A DNA stretch of 64,000 nt from Actinoplanes sp. L3-i22 (GTDB lineage Bacteria; Actinomycetota; Actinomycetes; Mycobacteriales; Micromonosporaceae): assembly GCF_019704555.1 (NCBI RefSeq), contig NZ_AP024745.1, forward strand, positions 8,998,501-9,062,500. The letters run 5' to 3'. This document shows, in pieces, positions 34,277 to 42,869 of this stretch (its first letter is position 1; each line of letters begins with the position of its first letter). Made by a program: the position numbers and the translations under genes. The notes under the pieces are model-generated. The model saw only the letters and a list, made by a program, of their open reading frames with translations, was not told the origin of the DNA and did not search any database.

Positions 34277-34966
34277 GTGCGCAAACTACGGATCACCCTG
34301 TCCCTCTGGATCGCCGCCGCGCTGCTGTTCGTCGCGCCGCAGGCCGCCCACGCGGCGGTCTGGGGCTCGTCGGACCAGTGGGCCACCTGGAGCAACGGCG
34401 GCTACACGCTCTACAACAACATCTGGGGCAGCGGCGCCGGCCCGCAGAGCATCTGGGCGAACTCGTACAGCAACTGGGGTGTCTGGGCCAACCACCCGAA
34501 CACCGGCGGGGTCAAGGCGTACCCGAACGCCAGCAAGGCCGTGAACAAGAAGCTCAGCGCGCTGGGCAGCGCGACCAGCAGCTTCAACGTGACGGTGCCG
34601 GGCAGCGGGGCGTACACGACCGCGTACGACATCTGGGCCAACAGCAACGCGTACGAGATCATGCTCTGGATGAACAAGCAGGGCGCGGTCGGCCCGCTCG
34701 GCTCGCTGCAGACCTCGGTCACGGTCGGTGGTCACTCGTGGAACGTCTACAGCGGATCGAACGGCGCGAACGCGGTGTTCTCCTTCGTCCGCACCAGTAA
34801 CACCAGCTCCGGCACGGTCGACATCAAGGCGATCATGAACTGGATCAAGAACCGCGGCTGGTTCGGTGACGTCACGCTGGGCAACATCCAATTCGGGTAC
34901 GAGATCACCTCGTCCAGCGGCGGCCTGAACTTCGTCACCAACAGCTACTCGGCCTCGGCGAGCTGA
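34277..34966 (+). CDS. Secreted GH12 endo-glucanase
   Basis: A 229-residue glycoside hydrolase family 12 enzyme with a Sec signal peptide (RKLRITLSLWIAAALLFVAPQ in part: SLWIAAALLFVAP) ending at AHA. The beta-jelly-roll has the nucleophile E127 in YEIMLWMNKQG and the acid/base E209 in FGYEITSS. Family members cut beta-1,4-glucan or xyloglucan. There is no carbohydrate-binding module, and the length is that of a bare catalytic domain. A LacI-type palindrome 40 bp upstream indicates sugar-responsive control, and a terminator-like hairpin follows the gene. Confidence 0.93.
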   Translation: MRKLRITLSLWIAAALLFVAPQAAHAAVWGSSDQWATWSNGGYTLYNNIWGSGAGPQSIWANSYSNWGVWANHPNTGGVKAYPNASKAVNKKLSALGSATSSFNVTVPGSGAYTTAYDIWANSNAYEIMLWMNKQGAVGPLGSLQTSVTVGGHSWNVYSGSNGANAVFSFVRTSNTSSGTVDIKAIMNWIKNRGWFGDVTLGNIQFGYEITSSSGGLNFVTNSYSASAS

Positions 34967-34978
34967 CCTCGCACCACC

Positions 34979-35019
34979 CGTACAGCATGCCGGCCCCGCC
35001 CGGGTCGGCAAGCTGTACG
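34979..35019 (+). terminator. Terminator hairpin after GH12
   Basis: A 14-bp stem (34979-34992 with 35006-35019, one mismatch; arms CGTACAGCATGCCG and CGGCAAGCTGTACG) with a 13-nt loop is followed by TTTAGTCCGTTTT. It probably ends the GH12 message. Confidence 0.7.
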
Positions 35020-35048
35020 TTTAGTCCGTTTTGGTGAACTATGTCCGA

Positions 35049-36272
35049 ATGACTCTTGAGGCCACCTTCGGTACCGACGACTACGCCCGAGATCCCGGCG
35101 GGGAACTGCGCGAGCTGCGCGAGGCGGGTCCGGTGCACCGCGTGGAGCTGCCCGGCTATCCGCCCCTCTACCTGGTGCCCCGCCACCAGGAGGCGCGTGA
35201 GCTGTTCACCGACGCCCGGCTGCGCAAGACCCGGCCGCGGCTGCCCTCGGCCGAGCCCGACCCCGGCCCGGGACCCGAGGGCATCTACGTCGTCGGCCGC
35301 CAGCTGCTGAGCACCGACGACGGCGAGCACCAGCGCCTGCGCCGGCTGCTCACCGGCTGGTGGTCGCGGGCCGCGGCGGCCCGCTGGCCGGAGATCATCG
35401 AGCGGCACACCGCCGACCTGCTGGACGGGCTCGCCGCCGGCCCGGCCGAGACCGATCTGGTCGCCGCGTTCACCCGGCCGCTGCCCCTGCGGATCCTGGC
35501 CGACGTGCTCGGCGTCCCGCGCACCGAGGTCCCCGCGTTGCAGGAGGCGCTGCACGTGGTGACCGGCAGCGCCGCCCCGGACTGCCCGCAGCTGCGCGCG
35601 GCGCACGCCGACCTGGCCGTCACCTGGTTCCGGCTGGCCAAGGAGCACGCCGGCGAGGACACCCTGCTGGGCATGCTCGGGCTGGCCCGGCAGGAGCGGG
35701 AGATCACCCTGGTCGAGCTGACCTCGCTGCTGACCATGCTGCTGGTGGCCGGCGCGCACTCGATGTCGATGTTCTTCCCCCGGGCGGTGCTGCTGCTCTC
35801 CGGCCCGCCGCCGGTGAGCGACTCGGGCTACTCCGGCGGGGCCGATCTCACGGCGGCGCTGACCGGCGACGACCCGGCCGCGCAGGAGGCGGTGGCCGAG
35901 GAGCTGTTCCGGCTGTGCGCGCCGTTCCCGCTGGCCAGCCACCGCTACGCGACCGAGGACCTGAACCTGTGGGGTACGCCGGTGCCGGCCGGCTCGCTGG
36001 TCCTGCCGGCGGTCGCCGCCGCCAACCGGGACCCGCGCGCCTACGCCGAGCCGGAGCGGGCCTGCCCGGGCCGGCGCCAGGCCGAGCCCCGGCACCTGTC
36101 GTTCGGGCACGGGGTGCACTACTGCCTGGGCGCGACCCTGGCCCGGCAGCAGGCGAGGATCGCGCTGGCCCGGCTCTACCAGCGCTTCCCTCGGCTGTCC
36201 GTGACCGGCGCGGCCACCTGGCGCAACTACGTGGTGCCGGAGCCGACCGCGCTGCCGGTCCGGCTCACGTAG
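35049..36272 (+). CDS. Cytochrome P450 with altered I-helix
   Basis: A 407-residue bacterial P450. The haem-ligand loop is FGHGVHYCLGATLAR with C359, and ExxR appears as ELFR. The I-helix, which normally has (A/G)GxD/ET, reads LVAGAHSMSMFF. The acidic residue is replaced by His, so proton delivery is probably unusual. ATG 35049 is the best-placed start; an upstream TTG gives only six more residues. It is convergent, 19 bp apart, with a ketosynthase gene of a small ACP/sulfotransferase cluster, so it may hydroxylate an ACP-bound or sulfated lipid. Confidence 0.85.
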   Translation: MTLEATFGTDDYARDPGGELRELREAGPVHRVELPGYPPLYLVPRHQEARELFTDARLRKTRPRLPSAEPDPGPGPEGIYVVGRQLLSTDDGEHQRLRRLLTGWWSRAAAARWPEIIERHTADLLDGLAAGPAETDLVAAFTRPLPLRILADVLGVPRTEVPALQEALHVVTGSAAPDCPQLRAAHADLAVTWFRLAKEHAGEDTLLGMLGLARQEREITLVELTSLLTMLLVAGAHSMSMFFPRAVLLLSGPPPVSDSGYSGGADLTAALTGDDPAAQEAVAEELFRLCAPFPLASHRYATEDLNLWGTPVPAGSLVLPAVAAANRDPRAYAEPERACPGRRQAEPRHLSFGHGVHYCLGATLARQQARIALARLYQRFPRLSVTGAATWRNYVVPEPTALPVRLT

Positions 36273-36291
36273 CGCCCGCCGGCGGGCCGGC

Positions 36292-37521
36292 TCACGCGGG
36301 GCTGAAGACCAGCGCCGCGTTCTGCCCGCCGAACCCGAACGACGTGCTGACCGCCGGTGCCCGGCGAACCTGGCGGGGCCGGCCGGTCACCACGTTCAGG
36401 TCGATCGCCGGGTCGAGCTTGTCCAGGTTCGCGATCGGCGGGAGCAGGCCGCGCTCCAGCGACATCACCACGCCGGCCGCCTCGATCGCCCCGGCCGCGC
36501 CCATCGCGTGCCCGAGCACGCCCTTGAACGCGGTGACCGGCGGCGCCAGCGGCCCGAACACCTCGCCGAGCGCCCCGGCCTCGGCCACGTCGTTCATCGG
36601 CGTGCTGGTGGCGTGGGCGTTCACGTGGCCGATGTCGGCCGGTTCCAGGCCGGCGTCGGCCAGCGCGGCCCGGATCGCCCGGATCGCGCCGCGGCCCTCC
36701 GGGTGCGGGGCGGTGATGTGGTGCGCGTCGGCCGAGGCGCCGTAGCCGGACAGGTACGCGCGCACCCGCGCGCCCCGGGCCCGGGCGTCGGCGGCCCGCT
36801 CCAGGACCAGGATCCCGGCCCCCTCGCCGAGCACGAACCCGTCCCGGTCGAGGTCGAACGGCCGGGACGCCAGGTCCGGCTCGTCGCCCCGGGTGGAGAG
36901 TGCCCCGATCCGGGCGAACGACGCGGCCGAGGTCCGGCTGCGGCCGGACTCCGCGCCACCGGCGATCACCACGTCGCAGGCGCCGGAGAGCAGCATGTCC
37001 CGGGCCACCCCGAGCGCGTGCGCGCCGGAGGCGCAGGCGCTGCTCACCGTGAAGCACGGTCCCTGGGTGCCGAGGTCCAGGGCGGCCTCGGCGGCGGCCA
37101 TGTTCGGCAGGGTCCGCGGCAGGGCGAACGGCGAGACCCGGTCCGGCAGTCCCTCCAGGACCATCTCCACCGCGGCCTCGGTGCCGCTCATGCTGCTGGC
37201 ACCGACCCCGAGCACGACCCCCACCCGCTCGGCCGGCCAGCGGCCCGGGCCCAGGCCGGCGTCGGCGACGGCCTCCCGGGCGGCGGCCACGGCGAACCGG
37301 CCGAACGGGTCGAGCCGCCGGTTGAGCCGGTGCCCGAGCAGGGCGACCCCGTCGAAGTCGGTGACCCGGCAGCTGAACGCGACCGGCAGGCCGGTCAGCT
37401 CCATGTCCAGGGCGGCCACCGACCGGCCTTCGAGCAGCCCCGCCCAGGTGGCCGCGGCGCCCACCCCGGCCGGGGTGACCAGGCCGAGCCCGGTCACCGC
37501 CACCGCCGCGCGGGCGCTCAC
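36292..37521 (-). CDS. FabF-like beta-ketoacyl-ACP synthase
   Basis: A 409-residue ketosynthase. The catalytic triad is complete: Cys in SSACASGAHALG, His in NAHATSTPMND and His in GVLGHAMGAAGA. The closing SFGFGGQNAALVF is also typical. Relatives lengthen fatty acid or polyketide chains by condensing acyl-ACP with malonyl-ACP. The GTG start overlaps the stop of the ACP gene by 4 bp (GTGA), so ACP and synthase are coupled. No reductase, dehydratase or acyltransferase genes are near, so it must borrow them from primary metabolism, or it makes a single condensation. Confidence 0.92.
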   Translation of the reverse strand: MSARAAVAVTGLGLVTPAGVGAAATWAGLLEGRSVAALDMELTGLPVAFSCRVTDFDGVALLGHRLNRRLDPFGRFAVAAAREAVADAGLGPGRWPAERVGVVLGVGASSMSGTEAAVEMVLEGLPDRVSPFALPRTLPNMAAAEAALDLGTQGPCFTVSSACASGAHALGVARDMLLSGACDVVIAGGAESGRSRTSAASFARIGALSTRGDEPDLASRPFDLDRDGFVLGEGAGILVLERAADARARGARVRAYLSGYGASADAHHITAPHPEGRGAIRAIRAALADAGLEPADIGHVNAHATSTPMNDVAEAGALGEVFGPLAPPVTAFKGVLGHAMGAAGAIEAAGVVMSLERGLLPPIANLDKLDPAIDLNVVTGRPRQVRRAPAVSTSFGFGGQNAALVFSPA

Positions 37522-37814
37522 CGGTCCCCGGCCAGAACCGCCCCGGTCACCATCCGGACCTCGGTGCCGCTCTGCTCGCCGTCGCGCAGGTTCTCCAGCG
37601 TGGCGACGATCTCGCCGATCGTGGTCCGGAACGTGACCACGCCCTCGTCGAGCCGCTTGACCCCGGTCTCCTCCTGCAGCAGCAGACCGAACTCGAGGAT
37701 CGACAGCGAGTCGAGTTCCAGCTGCTCCAGGGTGGTCTCCGGGGTGACCCGGGCCGGCTCGACGCCGAAGTGCTCTTCCAGGTTGCGCAGGACGATCTGG
37801 TATGCGGAGTGCAT
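37518..37814 (-). CDS. Acyl carrier protein
   Basis: A 98-residue acyl carrier protein. The phosphopantetheine attachment Ser is S36 in ELDSLSILEF, in a four-helix pattern (Asp-Ser-Leu). The C-terminal extension after residue 80 (about 18 residues, VRMVTGAVLAGDR) is longer than in FabD-system ACPs. It starts at ATG 37814 behind GAAAGGTGC and is coupled to the ketosynthase downstream. This is a dedicated carrier separate from a type II fatty acid operon, which fits a secondary lipid pathway. Confidence 0.9.
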   Translation of the reverse strand: MHSAYQIVLRNLEEHFGVEPARVTPETTLEQLELDSLSILEFGLLLQEETGVKRLDEGVVTFRTTIGEIVATLENLRDGEQSGTEVRMVTGAVLAGDR

Positions 37815-37828
37815 GTTCCAGCACCTTT

Positions 37829-37876
37829 CATTCGTGAATCGGGTCATTCGTGAATCGGGTCATTCGTGAATCGGGG
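37829..37876. repeat. 16-nt tandem array, three copies
   Basis: Three copies of CATTCGTGAATCGGGT (37829, 37845, 37861; the last ends in G) fill the leader of the ACP gene, just after the sulfotransferase stop. Each holds TTCGTGAA, an imperfect palindrome, so the array could offer three binding sites. Confidence 0.92.
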
Positions 37877-37888
37877 AGAGTGCCTCGG

Positions 37889-38908
37889 TCACGCGACGTG
37901 GCCGAGGCGGTGCAGCACCGCCTGCCCGAGCAGGCAGGAGCGGTGCAGTTCGCGGCGTTGCCGCTCGGGGAGGGTGCCGGCGGTTCCGGTGCGCCCCGGC
38001 CGGACCGAGCCGGCCGCCTCGCGCAGCCAGGCCGGGTCCGGGTCGAAGCCGCCGAAGCGGGCCAGGTCGGTCAGGTGCCGGGCCGGGTCGGCGACCAGGT
38101 CCCGGTAGCTCAGTGCCAGCAGGCGGTCGGCGGGCAGCGCGGCCAGTTCCCGCTCCGCCTCGTAGAGCAGCACGCTCCAGAGCCGGCCGTACCGGGCGAG
38201 CGGGATCGGGTGGCCGAGCGCCGCCGCGGTGAACCGGCCGGGCAGGAAGGCGGCCAGATCCGCGGGCAGCTCGGTCTCGCCCCGGGGCCGGCGGCGCATC
38301 TCGAGGGTCTGCGCGCCGAGCGCGAACGCCGGGTGCCGGCTCATCGACAGCGCGGTGTCCGGGCCGTCGCGGTGCAGGTGGACCACCCGGGCGTCGGGGA
38401 AGATCCGCAGCAGGGTGCCGAGCATCCGCAGCGAGCCGCCGCTGCGCTCGACGATCACCCGGCGGCCCAGGCGGGCGGCCAGGTGCGCGAACAGCCGCCG
38501 GTACTGGGTCTCGGCCGGGGCCGGCGTCCAGTGCGGCACCTCGGCGGCGAGCTCGTCGTAGAGCGCGTCCGGGTCGTCGGTCAGGTGCGGCAGGGTCAGC
38601 AGGCCGATCGCCGGGACGCCGGTCTCCGGGCTGAACCGGCCGCGGTCGAACGGGTAGTGGTGCTCACGGACCGCGACCCGGTGCCGGACCAGCTCGGCGA
38701 TGCCCGGGTCGAGTGCGCCGAGCAGCTCCCAGAACCGGGCGCCGCTGACCTCGCCGGGGATCAGCGGCACGTGCACGGCGGTGAACAGCTCGCTGACGCT
38801 GAGCACGTCCGGGTGCCGGGCGAGCATCTCGGAGACCATGGTGGAGCCGCAGCGCCCGGTCCCGGTGACGATCACCGGGGGTGGGCTCGCAGGGTGGGTA
38901 CGGCGCAT
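37889..38908 (-). CDS. PAPS-dependent sulfotransferase
   Basis: A 339-residue sulfotransferase of the carbohydrate/lipid type. The 5'-phosphosulfate loop is VTGTGRCGSTMVSEML (about 14-29), and the 3'-phosphate site is seen at RVIVERSGGS with the Ser/Arg pair. The C-terminal helices match Sulfotransfer_3-like enzymes. ATG 38908 has GGAG seven bases upstream; a longer in-frame start exists but lacks a ribosome-binding site. It is first in a leftward group with ACP and ketosynthase, suggesting sulfation of the acyl product. Confidence 0.85.
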   Translation of the reverse strand: MRRTHPASPPPVIVTGTGRCGSTMVSEMLARHPDVLSVSELFTAVHVPLIPGEVSGARFWELLGALDPGIAELVRHRVAVREHHYPFDRGRFSPETGVPAIGLLTLPHLTDDPDALYDELAAEVPHWTPAPAETQYRRLFAHLAARLGRRVIVERSGGSLRMLGTLLRIFPDARVVHLHRDGPDTALSMSRHPAFALGAQTLEMRRRPRGETELPADLAAFLPGRFTAAALGHPIPLARYGRLWSVLLYEAERELAALPADRLLALSYRDLVADPARHLTDLARFGGFDPDPAWLREAAGSVRPGRTGTAGTLPERQRRELHRSCLLGQAVLHRLGHVA

Positions 38909-39106
38909 CGGCTCTCCTGGAGCGGCGAGTAACGAATGACAAGCCGGACCAGCATCGCAATTTAGACATAACGTGACAAACCGGACACGCCGAACGGGCG
39001 AAGCTGGCATGCGACGACGCTCGTGGGGGCGTCGGCTATGTCCGTACCGTAATAAAAAGTCTCGCAGCCGGCGCCGAAGGGATCGGCGCCCGCCGCGATC
39101 GGTTTT

Positions 39107-39550
39107 CTATTCCGAAGGTGGCGCCTCCGGCGGCGGCTCCTGGGGGGCCAGGTCGCCGCCGGGCGCGTCGGCGACCGGGGCCCAGGCGAAGGCCAGCGCC
39201 GCGCCCACCAGGGTCAGCAGCAGGCCGAAGACGAACCCGCCCATGTTCGAGGTGAGCCAGGAGCCGAGCGCGCAGAGCATCGCGATCAGCGAATAGAAGA
39301 TCCGCTGAGCCGGGTTGAACCAGAGCAGCAGCCCGAGCAGGATGATCACGTACGGCACCAGGTAGCCGATGAAGTTCTGCATCCCGACGTGCAGCACCAC
39401 GCCCAGCGGCGCCCACACCGTCAACAGGATCTCCACCCCGCCGAGCAGCACGAACAGGCCACCCCAGAACGGCCGGGAGCGGCGCCACCCGCGCCAGACC
39501 CGCCAGGCGCGAGCGCCCGGCGAGGCCCGATGACGCACGATGCCGGACAT
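39107..39550 (-). CDS. DUF6114-like membrane protein
   Basis: A 147-residue protein with about four hydrophobic helices and a short Pro/Glu-rich tail. The opening WRGWRRSRPFWGGLFVLLGG is the hallmark of the actinobacterial DUF6114 group, which has no known function. Its start lies 2 bp after the stop of the DUF6230-like gene, and the two are found together in many actinomycetes. The secreted partner probably interacts with it at the membrane. Confidence 0.8.
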   Translation of the reverse strand: MSGIVRHRASPGARAWRVWRGWRRSRPFWGGLFVLLGGVEILLTVWAPLGVVLHVGMQNFIGYLVPYVIILLGLLLWFNPAQRIFYSLIAMLCALGSWLTSNMGGFVFGLLLTLVGAALAFAWAPVADAPGGDLAPQEPPPEAPPSE

Positions 39551-39552
39551 GC

Positions 39553-40158
39553 TCAGCAGCCGTCGCCGGTGAACGACATCCGCAGGTTGGGCAGGTGGAA
39601 CGTGGCCGCCGTGGTGGCGTAGTTGTTCTGCCGCAGGTTGGTCAGCGTGACCTCGTCGGCCTGCTGACCGAAGACGCCGATCGCGCCCTTCTTGCCGGGC
39701 ACCGCGTCCAGCGTGCTGGAGTCCCGGCCGATCTCGATCGCGTTGAAGTCGGCGTTCGCGGTGATCAGGTCGGAGTCGACGACCAGCGTGTCGGCGGTGA
39801 CCTTGTTGCTCGCGCTGCCCGCGGAGATCTTCAGGTTGATGCCGCCGAGCGCGATGCTCTGGCACAGCCCGTCGAGCTGGGCGTCGCGGATCGCCGAGAC
39901 GATGACGAGCACCTGGCCGCCGGTGTCACCCTCGTTGGGGCTGCCCGGTTCCATGTGGTCCATCTCCGCGTACTGCTCGAAGCCGTAGCCGTGCAGCTTG
40001 GGCGAGGTGACCGTGAACGGCATGCCGGAGATCGAGAAGGAAGCCGCGAGCACCCCCTGCCCGGTCAGCAGCACCAGACCGGCGGTGGCCGCGAGGCCGC
40101 CGAGCAGCATCGCGGTGAACCGGCGCCACCGGGTGCGGCCGTGCGGTGTGACGGACAT
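39553..40158 (-). CDS. DUF6230-like exported protein
   Basis: A 201-residue protein with an N-terminal signal or anchor (RFTAMLLGGLAATAGLVLLTG), then a beta-rich domain with two Cys (DGLCQSIA and the terminal GDGC). The pattern LHGYGFEQYAEMD and the final phrase NLRMSFTGDGC match the DUF6230 family. Function unknown. ATG 40158 follows GGAGAGC; the longer in-frame start has no such site. It is cotranscribed with the DUF6114-like gene and lies 140 bp downstream of the TetR gene on the same strand. Confidence 0.8.
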   Translation of the reverse strand: MSVTPHGRTRWRRFTAMLLGGLAATAGLVLLTGQGVLAASFSISGMPFTVTSPKLHGYGFEQYAEMDHMEPGSPNEGDTGGQVLVIVSAIRDAQLDGLCQSIALGGINLKISAGSASNKVTADTLVVDSDLITANADFNAIEIGRDSSTLDAVPGKKGAIGVFGQQADEVTLTNLRQNNYATTAATFHLPNLRMSFTGDGC

Positions 40159-40298
40159 GCGCTCTCCTTTGCGGGCGTTGTCGCCGGTCACGGCACTGCG
40201 GATGCCGCACCGGCGTGGCTATTTGCACATCTCGATGGATTTCGGCGAAGTTACGCCGCAGTAACGAGAGGCGTCAAGCGCTGAGGCCCGCATTCCAG

Positions 40299-41030
40299 TC
40301 AGTGAAAAACCTCGCCGGTATCTGATACCGCGCACGGCGCGACCACCCGCGCGCCGCCGGCCTGCGCGGACAGCTCGGTGGCGGCCGCGTCCCGGCCCAC
40401 GAACGGCGCCATCATGAAATAGCTGAGCATCGGCAGCAGCTGCGGCAGCTCGGCGACCCGGCCCGCCGAGACGTGGCCGTAGATCGTCGAGTAGACGCCG
40501 CCGACCACGGTGTCGACCAGACCCTCCGGCACGTCCGGCGCCTCGGCGAAGAACCGGGCGAAGCGGCCCAGCAGCTCGGTGCGGTCGCTCCGGGCCAGCG
40601 GGCCGGCCGCGTCGATCTCCACGATCGCCATCGTGGCGAACGCCGGGACGCTGGTCAGCACGTCGAGCAGCACCTTCAGCGCGGCCCGCGCCCCGGCGCG
40701 CCAGTCCCCGGCGGCGGCGTACGCGTCGTCCATCATCCGCAGCACCACCTGCGTCCCGTGCCGGTAGGTGTCCAGGAACGCGTCCTCCTTGCCGGCGAAC
40801 AGCGCGTAGAACGCCGGACGGGTCACCCCGGCCGCGGTGCAGATGTCGCTGACCCGGGCATTGACGTAGCCCTTCTCCGCGACCGTGTGCACCAGCGCGT
40901 CGTAGAGGCGTTCCCGCTGGGTCGCGGCCACCGCCTCGGGCGTCATCGAGCGCGGGCCGCGTTTGATCGCCCGGGCCGGATCCCGGCCGGGACGGGCGCC
41001 CGGCAGCGGGCTGATTACGGAATTCGTCAT
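40299..41030 (-). CDS. TetR-family regulator
   Basis: A 243-residue TetR protein. The helix-turn-helix is ARVSDICTAAGVTRPAFYALF at about residues 57-77, preceded by a basic N-terminal extension of 28 residues. The ligand-binding part is long and helical. It stands between the DUF6230/DUF6114 genes and two divergent genes for secreted proteins, so it may control both sides. Imperfect inverted repeats between it and the divergent gene are candidate operators. Confidence 0.9.
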   Translation of the reverse strand: MTNSVISPLPGARPGRDPARAIKRGPRSMTPEAVAATQRERLYDALVHTVAEKGYVNARVSDICTAAGVTRPAFYALFAGKEDAFLDTYRHGTQVVLRMMDDAYAAAGDWRAGARAALKVLLDVLTSVPAFATMAIVEIDAAGPLARSDRTELLGRFARFFAEAPDVPEGLVDTVVGGVYSTIYGHVSAGRVAELPQLLPMLSYFMMAPFVGRDAAATELSAQAGGARVVAPCAVSDTGEVFH

Positions 41031-41042
41031 CGTCGTCCCTCA

Positions 41043-41089
41043 ATGTCTTGACATGACATACCGCTGGGGTTTCTTATACCGTCAGGTAC
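41043..41089. promoter_or_regulatory. Candidate TetR operators
   Basis: The inverted repeat ATGTC-TT-GACAT (41043-41054) and the repeat TACC-GTCA-GGTA (41077-41088) lie just upstream of the TetR ATG, in the region shared with the divergent secreted-protein gene. TTGACA at 41048-41053 is a possible -35 element. Confidence 0.45.
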
Positions 41090-41203
41090 GGATCGATGGT
41101 GCACGAGGCGGGTCACACCAGTATCGCCTCCCGCTCAAGCCCCCGGAACGCTGCGGAAACGGCCGGGCCCCGTCCCAACGAGGTTTTCCGAAGGAGTGAC
41201 GCC

Positions 41204-42100
41204 ATGACAGCGTCACGGCTGAAATCCGCCCTGGTCATGATCGCCTCCGCAGCCGCGGTCGTGGCCCTCACCCCGGCACCCGCCCACGCCGCCGCCTACG
41301 ACGGGCTGGAGAACTGCCCGCTCACCTCGGCGACCATGAAGGACCCGGCGAACCTACAGGTCGGCTGCGTCCAGTCGATCACCAACGGCGGCAGCGTCAC
41401 GATCGGCTCCAACGTCGTGCCGTTCGACAGCCCGATCACCGTCCAGTTCGGCGTCTACTGGCCGGCGTCCGCGCCGACCCGCGAATTCCCGGACGGCTCG
41501 GTCGCCAACGTCTACTCGACCGTGCCCGCCGCCAAGGGCAAGACCCTGGTCGCCAAGCCGCTGCAGGTCACCATCCCCGGCATCGCCAACATCATCCCGG
41601 GCGTGACGAGCGTCTTCGCCCAGGTGGAGCTGGCCGGGCCGATCACCGACTTCGTGCCGCTGGCCACCGGCGAGAACACCCCGGTCTTCGTGCTGCCGAT
41701 CAAGCTGCACCTGTACAACGCGCTGTTCGGCACCAAGTGCTACATCGGCTCGGACAGCACCCCGATCACATTCAGCCCGACCACCGGCACGACCAGCCCG
41801 CCGCCGCCGAACCAGCCGGCGACCGGGGACTCGGGCACCATCACCATCGAGCCGGACGCGAACGGGTACCAGACGCTCGGCGTGGGCTTCACCGGCGCGA
41901 CGCTGCTGGACAACGCCTACGCCGTACCGAAAGCGAATGGTTGTGGGTTGATCCCCGGCAGCCTCGACGCGCTGATCAACCTCGCGTTCGGCCTGCCCAG
42001 CGCCGCCGGCAAGAACGCCGTGGTGTTCAGCGGCAACAACACCACCTTCGCCCTGTCCCCCAGCCTCGACGACCTCACCCAGGCGCTCGCCGCCTCCTAG
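41204..42100 (+). CDS. Secreted protein of unknown function (298 aa)
   Basis: A 298-residue exported protein. The signal peptide is SALVMIASAAAVVALTPAPAHA. The mature part has repeated Gly/Thr/Ser-rich beta strands and four Cys (ENCPLT, VGCVQ, TKCYIG, NGCGLIP), which suggests a disulfide-bonded beta-sandwich. A Thr/Pro-rich linker (TTSPPPPNQPATG) divides it in two. No catalytic motif is visible and I do not recognise the family. ATG 41204 follows AAGGAG. The next secreted-protein gene starts 15 bp after its stop, so the two are probably cotranscribed. Confidence 0.75.
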   Translation: MTASRLKSALVMIASAAAVVALTPAPAHAAAYDGLENCPLTSATMKDPANLQVGCVQSITNGGSVTIGSNVVPFDSPITVQFGVYWPASAPTREFPDGSVANVYSTVPAAKGKTLVAKPLQVTIPGIANIIPGVTSVFAQVELAGPITDFVPLATGENTPVFVLPIKLHLYNALFGTKCYIGSDSTPITFSPTTGTTSPPPPNQPATGDSGTITIEPDANGYQTLGVGFTGATLLDNAYAVPKANGCGLIPGSLDALINLAFGLPSAAGKNAVVFSGNNTTFALSPSLDDLTQALAAS

Positions 42101-42115
42101 GAAAGGTGCACCCCC

Positions 42116-42772
42116 ATGCACAAGAACCGCATCGCCGCCGCCGTCATGACCGGCGCCGCCGTGTCCCTGCTGCTCGCCGCCCCGGCGCTGGCCGACGACG
42201 CCACCGTGCTGACCACCGACACGCTGGCCGGCCCGGCCGTCGCCGTCGGTGACACCATCTCGGCCTCGATCGTCAGCGGCGCCCAGGCCGTCTTCGCCAC
42301 CGCCGCCGGCGGCGCCAACGGCATGAAGTGCAACACCTCCAGCTTCAGCGCCGTCGTGAACGACAACCCGGCCGCGCCCGGCGCCGCCGCGCTCGGCTCC
42401 ACCCTGGCCGTGTCCAACTGCACGATCACCGGCGTGCCCGGGGTGACCGGCGTCAACAGCGTGGCGATCAGCAACCAGCCCTACGCCACTACGGTCGCCA
42501 GCGACGGGACCGTCACGGTCACCGGCACGGCCACCGCGCCGATCTCCGCGACGCTCAACCTGAAGACCCTGCTCGGCTCGGTGACCTGCGTCTTCGTCGC
42601 CAACGGCAACAGCATCAGCGGCGTCGCCGACAACACCGACAACTCGATCAGCTTCACCGACCAGCAGTTCAACAAGAGCACCGGGCCGGCGGCGTGCGTG
42701 GCCAACGGCTTCTTCTCGGCCAAGTACACGCCGGTGGTGACGTCCGCGTCCGCGCCGGTCTTCGTCAACTGA
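42116..42772 (+). CDS. Secreted Ala/Thr/Val-rich protein (218 aa)
   Basis: A 218-residue exported protein with signal peptide MTGAAVSLLLAAPALA. The mature chain consists of beta-rich repeats with four Cys (MKCNTSS, SNCTITG, VTCVFV, AACVAN). It resembles a family of secreted streptomycete proteins annotated only as 'signal sequence domain' proteins. Function unknown. It follows the 298-residue secreted protein by 15 bp and, like it, may be controlled by the divergent TetR. Its last codons and TGA are tandemly duplicated. Confidence 0.75.
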   Translation: MHKNRIAAAVMTGAAVSLLLAAPALADDATVLTTDTLAGPAVAVGDTISASIVSGAQAVFATAAGGANGMKCNTSSFSAVVNDNPAAPGAAALGSTLAVSNCTITGVPGVTGVNSVAISNQPYATTVASDGTVTVTGTATAPISATLNLKTLLGSVTCVFVANGNSISGVADNTDNSISFTDQQFNKSTGPAACVANGFFSAKYTPVVTSASAPVFVN

Positions 42773-42789
42773 CGCTTCGTCAACTGACG
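42760..42789. repeat. 15-nt duplication over the stop codon
   Basis: CTTCGTCAACTGACG occurs twice in a row (42760 and 42775) without change. The first copy holds the final codons and TGA of the secreted protein gene, and the second lies in the spacer. Confidence 0.9.
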
Positions 42790-42869
42790 GACCGCCGGCG
42801 CCGCCGTTCCCCCACGGCCGGCGCCGGCCCCCGGTTCCTCAGGGTTTCCTCCACGGCCCTGAGCCGGCT

